Positions 26,103 to 33,150 of a DNA stretch of 64,000 bases are shown piece after piece. The notes below the pieces were generated by a model, which did not search any database, was not told where the DNA came from, and saw only the letters and a list, made by a program, of their open reading frames with translations. Origin of the DNA: Hungatella sp. GTDB taxonomy: Bacteria > Bacillota > Clostridia > Lachnospirales > Lachnospiraceae. Numbering within the stretch: the stretch's first letter is position 1; each line of letters begins with the position of its first letter. Location: positions 248,001 through 312,000 of the forward strand of contig WASS01000020.1 in assembly GCA_009712635.1 (NCBI GenBank). Reading direction: 5' to 3'. The translations under genes were made by a program, and so were the position numbers.

Positions 26103-27347
26103 ATGGTAGTTGAACTGATTTCAGTCGGAACAGAAATTCTTCTTGGAAACATTGTTAATACAAACACCCAGTATCTCGCGGAAAAATGTGCTCTTTTAGG
26201 ACTCTCCATGTACCATCAGGTGACGGTTGGGGATAACAGGGAACGGCTCTTTGCAGTACTTGAAACAGCACTGAATCGTTCTGATGTGGTAATTCTTACC
26301 GGTGGTCTCGGACCAACAGAAGATGATCTGACGAAGGAAGTATGCGCAGAGGTAATGGGCTTTGATCTGGTTGAAGATGAACATACCAGAGAGCGGATCA
26401 GTAAATATTTTAAAAATAATATATACAAAGAAATCCCGGATAATAACTGGAAACAGGCCATGATTCCCCAGGGGGCTACTGTGCTTGATAACAGCAACGG
26501 AACTGCCCCCGGACTTATTATGGAGAAGGACGGGAAAACAGCAATACTGCTTCCGGGACCTCCTAACGAGTTAAAACCGTTATTTACCGAGCAGGTATTC
26601 CCTTACCTGCAAAGCCGCCAGCCGGAAGTAATCCGGTCCCAGATGGTTAAAATATGCGGCTATGGTGAAAGCCAGGTGGAAGATAAGCTGATTGATTTAA
26701 TTAATACCCAGACCAATCCTACCATTGCCACTTATGCCAAGACAGCAGAGGTTCATTTAAGAGTAACCGCTAAGGCTGCCAATGAGGATGAAGCAAAAAC
26801 CCTTCTTAAACCTGTTGTAAAAGAGATAAAAAATCGGTTTGATAATGCTGTATACACAACTAAGGAAGAAGAAACTCTTGAGATGGCAGTTGTGCGGCTT
26901 TTAAAGAAGCACGAACTGACTGTTACAACGGCGGAATCCTGTACAGGCGGTCTGATTGCTGGCAGACTGGTTAATGTTCCAGGTGCATCAGAGGTTTTCA
27001 GGGAAGGATTTATTACCTATTCCAACAAAGCAAAAAGAAAATATTTAGATGTCAGCAAGGGCACTTTAAAAAAATATGGGGCAGTCAGTGAACAGACAGC
27101 CAAAGAGATGGCAACCGGAGGCGTATTTGCTTCCGATGCAGATGCCTGTATCGCAGTTACTGGTATTGCAGGTCCGGACGCAGATGGAGAAAAGCCTGTA
27201 GGGCTAGTCTATATAGCCTGCTATATGAAGGACAAAGTAAAGGTGGAAGAATACCATTTTAAAGGTAACCGTGAAAAAATCAGGGAGCAGTCTGTTGTAA
27301 AGGCCCTTGATTTCCTGAGGAGATCTATTTTATCCAATTATCATTAA
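26103..27347 (+). CDS. cinA: CinA, nicotinamide-nucleotide amidohydrolase / competence-damage protein
   Basis: Two-domain protein of 414 residues. The N-terminal MoCF-like domain (about 1-170) starts ELISVGTEILLGNIVNTN and contains TGGLGPTEDDLTKE. The C-terminal PncC-type NMN deamidase domain (about 255-410) has TTAESCTGGLIAG. It probably recycles pyridine nucleotides. In many firmicutes recA follows cinA; here an uncharacterised gene follows after 22 bp instead. Confidence 0.94.
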   Translation: MVVELISVGTEILLGNIVNTNTQYLAEKCALLGLSMYHQVTVGDNRERLFAVLETALNRSDVVILTGGLGPTEDDLTKEVCAEVMGFDLVEDEHTRERISKYFKNNIYKEIPDNNWKQAMIPQGATVLDNSNGTAPGLIMEKDGKTAILLPGPPNELKPLFTEQVFPYLQSRQPEVIRSQMVKICGYGESQVEDKLIDLINTQTNPTIATYAKTAEVHLRVTAKAANEDEAKTLLKPVVKEIKNRFDNAVYTTKEEETLEMAVVRLLKKHELTVTTAESCTGGLIAGRLVNVPGASEVFREGFITYSNKAKRKYLDVSKGTLKKYGAVSEQTAKEMATGGVFASDADACIAVTGIAGPDADGEKPVGLVYIACYMKDKVKVEEYHFKGNREKIREQSVVKALDFLRRSILSNYH

Positions 27348-27369
27348 TACCCCCGAGAGGAGACAACAC

Positions 27370-28707
27370 GTGGAAACCCGTTTGATGAAAAAGCAGATGA
27401 CTGCTGCTTATCAGTATTCTTATGTAAGGCTTGTATTAAACTACTATACATTACTGGAGACCGTTGCAGAAGAAGCGCCTCATACCCTGCAGATGACTGA
27501 TTACTTAAAACGGTTAAACGGTATGATAGGAGAATGTATTTCCGGAAACGAAGCAAACAAGGATCTGCTGGCGCTGAGGAAGGACATGACTCACGAAGTA
27601 GAGGTTCTGACCTCCTATGCCGACTGTTTTCAGATTTTTGAGTATATTTTAAACCGCATGGAACGAAAGTTTATTTCTTCCGGCAAAACAAATGACGGAG
27701 ACGAAGCATTTTTAAAGCGGCTGATGGGATTTATTACTGACACCAGTGACTCCGCAGTTATGAACGGACGGATCAAACAGATTATCGGACAGCTCCCGGT
27801 CCGGCTGACAAAACAGAAGTTTTACAGTCTTCTTATGGAGGGTCTTTCTGTTTATCTTGGTTCTCCCAGGGAGAATTTACAGGATATGATGTACACCCTC
27901 CGGACGGAATCCATGGTTTCTCTTCCAGAAGGTATGGATGCTGGTCATAAGGATATTTACGAAATTTTACAGCAGTTTAAGCGTATGGATTATCGGGATA
28001 TGACGTTTGAAAGCTACGAAGAAGCTACCTCAAAATTGTCCTATGCAAGTCAGATTCTTACAGATGAGTCAGGTTTTTATGTGATGCTTCAGGATGTGGT
28101 TAATGATTTATGTGTATTAATGTTTGCTAAGCAGGACGCTGTTATTGATGTCAATGAAGAGGAATTTTACCGATCTGTAATAAGCAGCATTCAGGTGAAA
28201 CTGGATCAGGAAGATTTTACCGTTGGGGAAGATGAGTTTCTCGACCAGCTTACCCAGTTAGAAGGCAGACAGGAAGTTTACTACGAACGTTATTTAAAAG
28301 TTGAAGTTCTTAAGGAGAACGAAGAGTCAGCTGATGATGGGGACTATATTCGTTCTATGAATGTAGACAGGCTGTTATCTGGAAGCAGCTTTGCTGAACT
28401 TATAATAGATGAAGGAAGAGAGCAGCTTTCTGGGGAAGAAAGCGCAATCGTAGACAGGTCTTATTTAGATCAGCAGGCACAAGCTTATATACAGGAGCTG
28501 GAAGAACTTTTTGCAGATGCACCGAAACCTGTGGTTCGTGCTGTCATGGCCAAGGTATTGTCGGATCTGCCTGTTTACTTTAATTCGATCGATGAAATCC
28601 AGGAATACGTAAGAGGCAGTCTTTCAAGCTGCTTAGATCGCGCTGAAAAAGAAACATGCATGGAATTATTGGAAGAGCTGATGGATTATGAAAATAAGCT
28701 GGTATAA
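27370..28707 (+). CDS. Uncharacterised acidic helical protein
   Basis: Not recognised. A 445-residue protein, soluble by appearance, strongly helical and rich in Glu, Asp and Leu, with no signal peptide or clear membrane helix. The start is a GTG with AGAGGAGA six nt upstream. It follows cinA by 22 bp and overlaps the next small gene by 20 nt, so both are probably made together. No catalytic motif is visible. It may belong to one of the Lachnospiraceae-restricted families of unknown function; position after cinA in place of recA is notable. Confidence 0.8.
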   Translation: METRLMKKQMTAAYQYSYVRLVLNYYTLLETVAEEAPHTLQMTDYLKRLNGMIGECISGNEANKDLLALRKDMTHEVEVLTSYADCFQIFEYILNRMERKFISSGKTNDGDEAFLKRLMGFITDTSDSAVMNGRIKQIIGQLPVRLTKQKFYSLLMEGLSVYLGSPRENLQDMMYTLRTESMVSLPEGMDAGHKDIYEILQQFKRMDYRDMTFESYEEATSKLSYASQILTDESGFYVMLQDVVNDLCVLMFAKQDAVIDVNEEEFYRSVISSIQVKLDQEDFTVGEDEFLDQLTQLEGRQEVYYERYLKVEVLKENEESADDGDYIRSMNVDRLLSGSSFAELIIDEGREQLSGEESAIVDRSYLDQQAQAYIQELEELFADAPKPVVRAVMAKVLSDLPVYFNSIDEIQEYVRGSLSSCLDRAEKETCMELLEELMDYENKLV

Positions 28708-29008
28708 CCGTTTATACGTCGGAGAGAAAGCGAAGAAGAAACGATACCGGATCATTCAGGGAATCAGGAAGGGGAAACCCGGTTTGGATATTTATGTGAT
28801 TACACCTGCTTCAAATGGGAATAATATACTTGATATCTTTCCAGCTGCTGAAATATCATCTCCATTTTATAAGGAAAAAGAGTTCTTTATCCTTGGCATT
28901 GCCTCTGATTACTGGGAAGCAATGGAAGTGGCTGGACGTGTGATTCATGATTTATACCGGAAAACAGAAGGATTTAATCTGTCTGATTTTTTGAAAAGTG
29001 ACCGGTAA
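28688..29008 (+). CDS. Uncharacterised 106-residue protein
   Basis: Not recognised. A basic N-terminal half (VGEKAKKKRYRIIQGIRKGK) precedes an alternating hydrophobic core (YVITPASNGNNILDIFPAAE). It has no signal peptide. It overlaps the preceding gene by 20 nt, with GGAAGAGCTGATGG in place of a strong ribosome site, suggesting translational coupling. The basic small protein next to a large acidic one could form a complex with it, which is inference only. Confidence 0.75.
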   Translation: MKISWYNRLYVGEKAKKKRYRIIQGIRKGKPGLDIYVITPASNGNNILDIFPAAEISSPFYKEKEFFILGIASDYWEAMEVAGRVIHDLYRKTEGFNLSDFLKSDR

Positions 29009-29022
29009 GATGTGAGGTGTTC

Positions 29023-29934
29023 ATGCTTCATGTAATTTTATTTATTTTAAAGCTGTTAGGAATTCTAATCCTGATTCTTTTAGGACTTATTATTCTGGCA
29101 GTTCTTCTGGTGCTGTTTGTACCGGTCCGTTACCGTGGAGAAGGATCTTATTTTGAAAAAGTGAAGGGAAATATGAAAATTTCCTGGCTGCTACATATCC
29201 TTTCTGTCACGGTTCGGTATGAAGAAGAAGTTGTCATTGCAGTACGCCTGTTTGGATTTCAAATTATGAGACCAAAGAAAATGGATGAAGAGCTAAAAGA
29301 GGCAGAAGAAATCATGGTTCAGGCAATGGAAATAAAAGAGCCGGAGACCATAAAAGAAGCAAGGCAATTAGGTCAGGATGTGAAAAAAACTGTCCAGGGA
29401 GAACCTCTGTCCCGGCAGCCAGTACAAAAAGAGAGCAGTCAGACAGAACAAACAAAAACAAAGCATTTTTCCTGGCTTCAGAATTTTTATAATAAGATAA
29501 AGAAGAAAATAATCCATATTCTGGAAAAAATTAAGTACTTATACCGGAAATTTTGTGATACACTGAAAAACATGAAAGAGAAGAAAGATGAAATACAGGC
29601 TTTTCTTTCCAACAGCGAAAATCAGAAGACCGCAAAGCTGCTTTACAGACAGGTAAAACGTCTGATTCGTCATATTTTCCCTGTAAAGGGGCATGGTAAC
29701 GTGACATTTGGTTTTGAAGACCCGGCACTGACGGGACAGGTACTTATGGCAGCCAGTGTACTGTATCCCTTCATTCATAAATATTGGAATCTATATCCGG
29801 TTTTTGATGAATCTGTGTTTCACGCAGAAGGAACGTTTCAGGGAAGAATACGCCTGGGAACAGTCCTGATCATCGGCTTACGGATGCTTCTTGATAAAAA
29901 TTTCAGAGTTCTGTTAAAGAGATGGCTACGATAA
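29023..29934 (+). CDS. DUF2953-type membrane-anchored protein
   Basis: A 303-residue protein with a single N-terminal hydrophobic helix (residues about 2-32, LLGILILILLGLIILAVLL) and a soluble remainder with a charged coiled-coil stretch near 150-200. VPVRYRGEG after the helix and the C-terminal GHGNVTFGFEDPALTGQ with LYPVFDESVFHAEG are characteristic of DUF2953, which in spore formers lies next to ytfJ/gerW. GAGGTG favours the ATG at 29023 over the GTG at 29017. gerW follows directly, so a sporulation-linked role is likely but unproven. Confidence 0.8.
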   Translation: MLHVILFILKLLGILILILLGLIILAVLLVLFVPVRYRGEGSYFEKVKGNMKISWLLHILSVTVRYEEEVVIAVRLFGFQIMRPKKMDEELKEAEEIMVQAMEIKEPETIKEARQLGQDVKKTVQGEPLSRQPVQKESSQTEQTKTKHFSWLQNFYNKIKKKIIHILEKIKYLYRKFCDTLKNMKEKKDEIQAFLSNSENQKTAKLLYRQVKRLIRHIFPVKGHGNVTFGFEDPALTGQVLMAASVLYPFIHKYWNLYPVFDESVFHAEGTFQGRIRLGTVLIIGLRMLLDKNFRVLLKRWLR

Positions 29935-29951
29935 AGGAGGAATTGCGTTCA

Positions 29952-30362
29952 ATGGCAGATAATTATTTTACGTCTACAGTAGAGGCATTGTTTAAAGGTA
30001 TGGATGCCTTTGTAGCGACAAAAACAGTTGTAGGAGATGCGGTTAAGGTGGATGATACCATTATTCTGCCTTTGGTGGATGTGACCTGTGGAATGGCTGC
30101 CGGATCCTTCTCGGAAAATGCGAAGGAAAAGGGTGCCGGAGGTATGCATGCGAAGATGAGCCCAAGCGCCATCCTGATTATACAAAACGGTGTGACAAAG
30201 CTGGTCAACATCAAACAGCAGGATGCAGTGACAAAGATCCTTGACATGGTTCCGGATTTTGTTAATAAGTTTACATCGGGGAACAAGGAAGTATCACCGG
30301 AAGCGATTAAAATGGCAGAGGAGATGGCTGCGGCTGCAGAGAAAGAAAAAGCAGAAGAATAA
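29952..30362 (+). CDS. gerW: GerW/YtfJ-family sporulation protein
   Basis: Spore protein of about 136 residues. It has the family's TKTVVGDAVKVDDTIILPLV and AGGMHAKMSPSAILII. In Bacillus GerW is needed for germination with certain nutrients and YtfJ is a spore protein. The longer ORF begins 10 codons upstream in the DUF2953 gene, but AAAGGAGG (29933-29940) lies within that stretch, so the ATG at 29952 is preferred. Its neighbourhood with the DUF2953 gene is conserved in spore-forming clostridia. Confidence 0.88.
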   Translation: MADNYFTSTVEALFKGMDAFVATKTVVGDAVKVDDTIILPLVDVTCGMAAGSFSENAKEKGAGGMHAKMSPSAILIIQNGVTKLVNIKQQDAVTKILDMVPDFVNKFTSGNKEVSPEAIKMAEEMAAAAEKEKAEE

Positions 30363-30416
30363 GAAAGGGATAAGCCGCATAGGATATTATATAGCCTGAA
30401 TGGATTGAGGGATGAT

Positions 30417-30554
30417 ATGAGAAGAGTATGTGGACTTATGCTGTTCTGTTTTGGAGCAGGTATGGCAATCCTACTGTTTATCCCGGCGACGATCGTTACA
30501 ATTCTGTTTATAATTGGATGCCTGGTACTGGGATATAATCTGTTTTGCTGTTGA
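30417..30554 (+). CDS. Small membrane protein, 45 residues
   Basis: Beginning MRRVCGLMLFCFGAGMAI, this ORF is almost entirely one or two hydrophobic helices (ILLFIPATIVTILFIIG, LVLGYNLFCC) with four cysteines. GAGGGATG lies just upstream of the ATG. It follows gerW by 54 bp and may be co-transcribed. Its length put it below most ORF thresholds. Tiny proteins of this kind are known near ytfJ in clostridia, but no function can be assigned. Confidence 0.65.
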   Translation: MRRVCGLMLFCFGAGMAILLFIPATIVTILFIIGCLVLGYNLFCC

Positions 30555-30576
30555 CAGCGAATACTGTTGCTATCAT

Positions 30577-30605
30577 TGAGACCCGATTGAATCAACCGGG
30601 TCTCA
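30577..30605 (+). other. Hairpin after the gerW unit
   Basis: TGAGACCCG (30577-30585) and CGGGTCTCA (30597-30605) form a 9-bp perfect stem. Only TAATTAT follows, so it is a poor terminator for the plus strand, though it could protect or stop the gerW transcript together with the next hairpin. Confidence 0.6.
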
Positions 30606-30610
30606 TAATT

Positions 30611-30647
30611 ATAAAAAAAATACTCCTGACTGATATCAGCCAGGAGT
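30611..30647 (-). terminator. Terminator of rpmB
   Basis: Read leftward, the stem ACTCCTG/CAGGAGT (30647-30622) with an inner CTGA/TCAG extension is followed by a run of eight T residues (complement of 30613-30620). It lies 10 bp beyond the rpmB stop. Confidence 0.85.
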
Positions 30648-30656
30648 TTCCTACGA

Positions 30657-30842
30657 TTAAGCTCTTTCAACTAATCCGGATCTTAAACAGGAAGTACATA
30701 CGTACATCTTCTTAGCGCCGCCGGTTACTTTAACTTTAACGGACTTTACATTTGCTTTCCACATCTTGTTGGATCTTCTATGGGAATGGCTCACTGCGTT
30801 GCCAAAGTGAGCAGCCTTTTCACAAATTGCACATTTAGCCAT
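30657..30842 (-). CDS. rpmB: 50S ribosomal protein L28
   Basis: 61-residue ribosomal protein, matching L28 length and motifs (MAKCAICEKAAHFGNAVSHS, RRSNKMWKANV, CTSCLRSGLVERA). The two CxxC pairs mark the zinc-binding (C+) form. AAGGAGG precedes the ATG. It is divergent from the Asp23-like gene and has its own promoter and terminator. Confidence 0.97.
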   Translation of the reverse strand: MAKCAICEKAAHFGNAVSHSHRRSNKMWKANVKSVKVKVTGGAKKMYVCTSCLRSGLVERA

Positions 30843-30867
30843 GATTGCACCTCCTTAAAAGTAACTT

Positions 30868-30892
30868 GGATTTTTTATTGGTTGAAAAATCC
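30868..30892 (-). other. Hairpin in the rpmB leader
   Basis: Read leftward, GGATTTTT (30892-30885) pairs with AAAAATCC (30875-30868) across a 9-nt loop in the untranslated leader just before the ribosome binding site. It could be a regulatory leader structure; no T run follows. Confidence 0.35.
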
Positions 30893-30903
30893 ACAACAAG
30901 TGT

Positions 30904-30932
30904 ATGATAACAGAAATTACAGCGATTTGCAA
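30904..30932 (-). promoter_or_regulatory. Promoter of rpmB
   Basis: On the minus strand TTGCAA (30932-30927), a 17-bp spacer and TATCAT (30909-30904). Confidence 0.6.
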
Positions 30933-30973
30933 GTGAAAAATAAAAATTTGTTTCTTTTTTTGGAAAAATCATG

Positions 30974-30979
30974 TATAAT
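30974..30979 (+). promoter_or_regulatory. -10 box of the asp23-fakA-like unit
   Basis: A consensus TATAAT lies 33 bp before the Asp23-like start; the -35 region is T-rich (TTTCTT at 17-bp spacing) and poorly matched. Confidence 0.5.
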
Positions 30980-31011
30980 CATTACAGACAGAAAGAACGG
31001 AGGTAGAGACT

Positions 31012-31368
31012 ATGAAGGGTTATATCAATAATAAACTGGGCGAGATCCAGGTAAGCCCTGATGTTATCGCTATGTACGCCGGAACCACAGCAGTTGAGTG
31101 CTTCGGTATTGTCGGTATGGCGGCTGTCAGCATGAAAGACGGACTCGTTAAGTTGTTAAAACGGGAAGGACTGACACATGGAATTAATGTGATGATTCAG
31201 GACAACCATATCACCATTGATTTTCATGTAATCGTAGCATATGGAATCAGCATTTCTGCAGTAGCCGATAATCTGATTGAAAATGTAAAATACAAAGTAG
31301 AAGAATTCACCGGTATGACGGTAGATAAGATTAACATCTTTGTCGAAGGCGTAAGAGTGATTGATTAA
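31012..31368 (+). CDS. Asp23/Gls24-family protein
   Basis: 118-residue Asp23/DUF322-family protein (YloU-like). Typical are GEIQVSPDVIAMYAGTTAVE, then CFGIVGMA, and the C-terminal TGMTVDKINIFVEGV. Family members are cytoplasmic or membrane-peripheral and linked to envelope stress; the exact role is unknown. GGAGG precedes the ATG. It lies 14 bp before the FakA-like gene, the widespread yloU-yloV pairing. Confidence 0.92.
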   Translation: MKGYINNKLGEIQVSPDVIAMYAGTTAVECFGIVGMAAVSMKDGLVKLLKREGLTHGINVMIQDNHITIDFHVIVAYGISISAVADNLIENVKYKVEEFTGMTVDKINIFVEGVRVID

Positions 31369-31382
31369 GGAGGAAACTACCT

Positions 31383-33053
31383 GTGGGTATGAAGTATATA
31401 GACGCAAAGATGCTGCAGAAAGCATTTTTAGCAGGTGCAAAAGGACTGGAAGCCAAAAAGGACTGGATTAATGAATTGAATGTATTTCCAGTTCCAGATG
31501 GAGATACCGGAACAAACATGACGATGACCATCATGTCAGCGGCAAAAGAAGTGGCTGCCATAGAGAATCCAACCATGGAATCTTTGGCAAAAGCGATTTC
31601 TTCCGGTTCTTTAAGAGGCGCAAGAGGAAACTCCGGCGTCATCTTATCCCAGTTATTCCGAGGATTTACAAAAGAGATCGCAAGCGCTGACCAGGTGACC
31701 GTTACTATTTTGGCTAATTCCTTTGTGAGAGCCACAGAGACAGCTTATAAGGCAGTCATGAAACCCAAAGAGGGAACCATTCTGACAGTAGCAAGAGGAA
31801 TGGCAGAAAAAGCGGCTGAGCTTGTAACTGAAACAGAAGACATTCTTGAATTTTGCAGTCAGGTTGTAGAACAGGGCGATTACGTATTAAGCCAGACTCC
31901 GGAGATGCTTCCGGTATTAAAGCAGGCAGGTGTTGTGGATTCCGGCGGTCAGGGTCTGATGCAGGTAGTGAAGGGTGCTTTTAACTTCCTCTCAGGGAAA
32001 GAAGTTGACTTAACCGTAGAAACCGCAGTACATGTGGAGCCGGTTGTCTCCATGGAAGGCAGCGCGCTGAAAGAAGCTGATATTAAATTCGGCTACTGTA
32101 CAGAATTTATTGTTAATTTAGAAAAGCCTTATAATGAAAAAACAGAGCAGGATTTCAAAGGATATTTAGAATCCATTGGAGATTCCCTTGTAGTTGTATC
32201 CGATGATGATATTGTAAAAGTTCACGTTCATACCAATGATCCTGGACTTGCCATTCAAAGGGCGCTTACCCTTGGCTCTCTGTCCCGCATGAAGATTGAT
32301 AATATGAGGGAAGAGCATCAGGAAAGACTGATTAAAGAATCAGAAAAGCTGGCAGCACAGCAGAAGGCAGAAGGAAAGAAATCAGAGCCAAGAAAGGCTT
32401 ATGGCTTTATCTCTGTATCAGCAGGCGAGGGGCTTGATGAGATCTTTAGCGGTATTGGAGCGGATTATTTAATTCAGGGCGGCCAGACCATGAATCCAAG
32501 TACTGAGGACATGTTAAATGCCATTGACCGGGTAAATGCAGATACAATCTACATTCTGCCGAATAACAAGAACATTATTCTGGCTGCAGAACAGGCCAGA
32601 AGTCTGGTAGAGGATAAAAAAGTAATCGTCATTCCTTCCAAGACAATTCCACAGGGAATTACTGCAATTATTAACTTTGCACCTGATTTATCTCCTGAGG
32701 AAAATGAAGCAATTATGACGGAAGAGATGAGCCGCGTAAAGACGGGACAGATTACTTATGCAGTTCGTAATACCACCATTGATGATATCGAAATTAAAGA
32801 AGGCGATATCATGGCTCTGGGAGACCATGGTATTCTTGCTGTCGGGGAAGAGATTGAAGCAACTGCACTGAAATCACTGGAAGCTATGGTAGAAGAAGAA
32901 TCAGAACTGATTACCATTTATTATGGTAAGGATGTGAGTGAAGAGGATGCCGCAGCTCTGAAGGAGAAAACAGAAGAACAATTTTTAAACTGTGAAGTGG
33001 AGCTTCATTGCGGTAGTCAGCCGATTTACTATTATCTGATTTCCGTGGAATAA
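31383..33053 (+). CDS. FakA-like DAK2-domain fatty-acid kinase subunit
   Basis: YloV/FakA-type protein of 556 residues. The N-terminal DAK2 nucleotide-binding domain (about 1-200) has NELNVFPVPDGDTGTNMTMT and GARGNSGVILSQL. The rest forms the middle and C-terminal domains that in FakA engage the acyl-binding partner FakB (DegV-like). It would phosphorylate exogenous fatty acids. AAGGAGG is 9 nt before the GTG at 31383 and 15 nt before the ATG at 31389, so the GTG is preferred. A strong terminator follows before recG. Confidence 0.92.
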   Translation: MGMKYIDAKMLQKAFLAGAKGLEAKKDWINELNVFPVPDGDTGTNMTMTIMSAAKEVAAIENPTMESLAKAISSGSLRGARGNSGVILSQLFRGFTKEIASADQVTVTILANSFVRATETAYKAVMKPKEGTILTVARGMAEKAAELVTETEDILEFCSQVVEQGDYVLSQTPEMLPVLKQAGVVDSGGQGLMQVVKGAFNFLSGKEVDLTVETAVHVEPVVSMEGSALKEADIKFGYCTEFIVNLEKPYNEKTEQDFKGYLESIGDSLVVVSDDDIVKVHVHTNDPGLAIQRALTLGSLSRMKIDNMREEHQERLIKESEKLAAQQKAEGKKSEPRKAYGFISVSAGEGLDEIFSGIGADYLIQGGQTMNPSTEDMLNAIDRVNADTIYILPNNKNIILAAEQARSLVEDKKVIVIPSKTIPQGITAIINFAPDLSPEENEAIMTEEMSRVKTGQITYAVRNTTIDDIEIKEGDIMALGDHGILAVGEEIEATALKSLEAMVEEESELITIYYGKDVSEEDAAALKEKTEEQFLNCEVELHCGSQPIYYYLISVE

Positions 33054-33076
33054 AAAGGAGTCGAAGCTGTATGATT

Positions 33077-33111
33077 CCGGGCAGACGTGACTCTCGTCTG
33101 CCCGGTTTTTT
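33077..33111 (+). terminator. Terminator between fakA-like and recG
   Basis: CCGGGCAGACG (33077-33087) pairs perfectly with CGTCTGCCCGG (33095-33105) around a 7-nt loop, followed by six T residues. Confidence 0.94.
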
Positions 33112-33150
33112 AATATTCGGGAAACAAAATGAAAGGAGGCGGGTAAACGG

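Noticed and set aside
29963-30670. 235-codon minus-strand ORF
   Set aside because: It lies wholly antisense to gerW and the following small ORF, has no ribosome site and no recognisable domain; gerW on the plus strand is clear.
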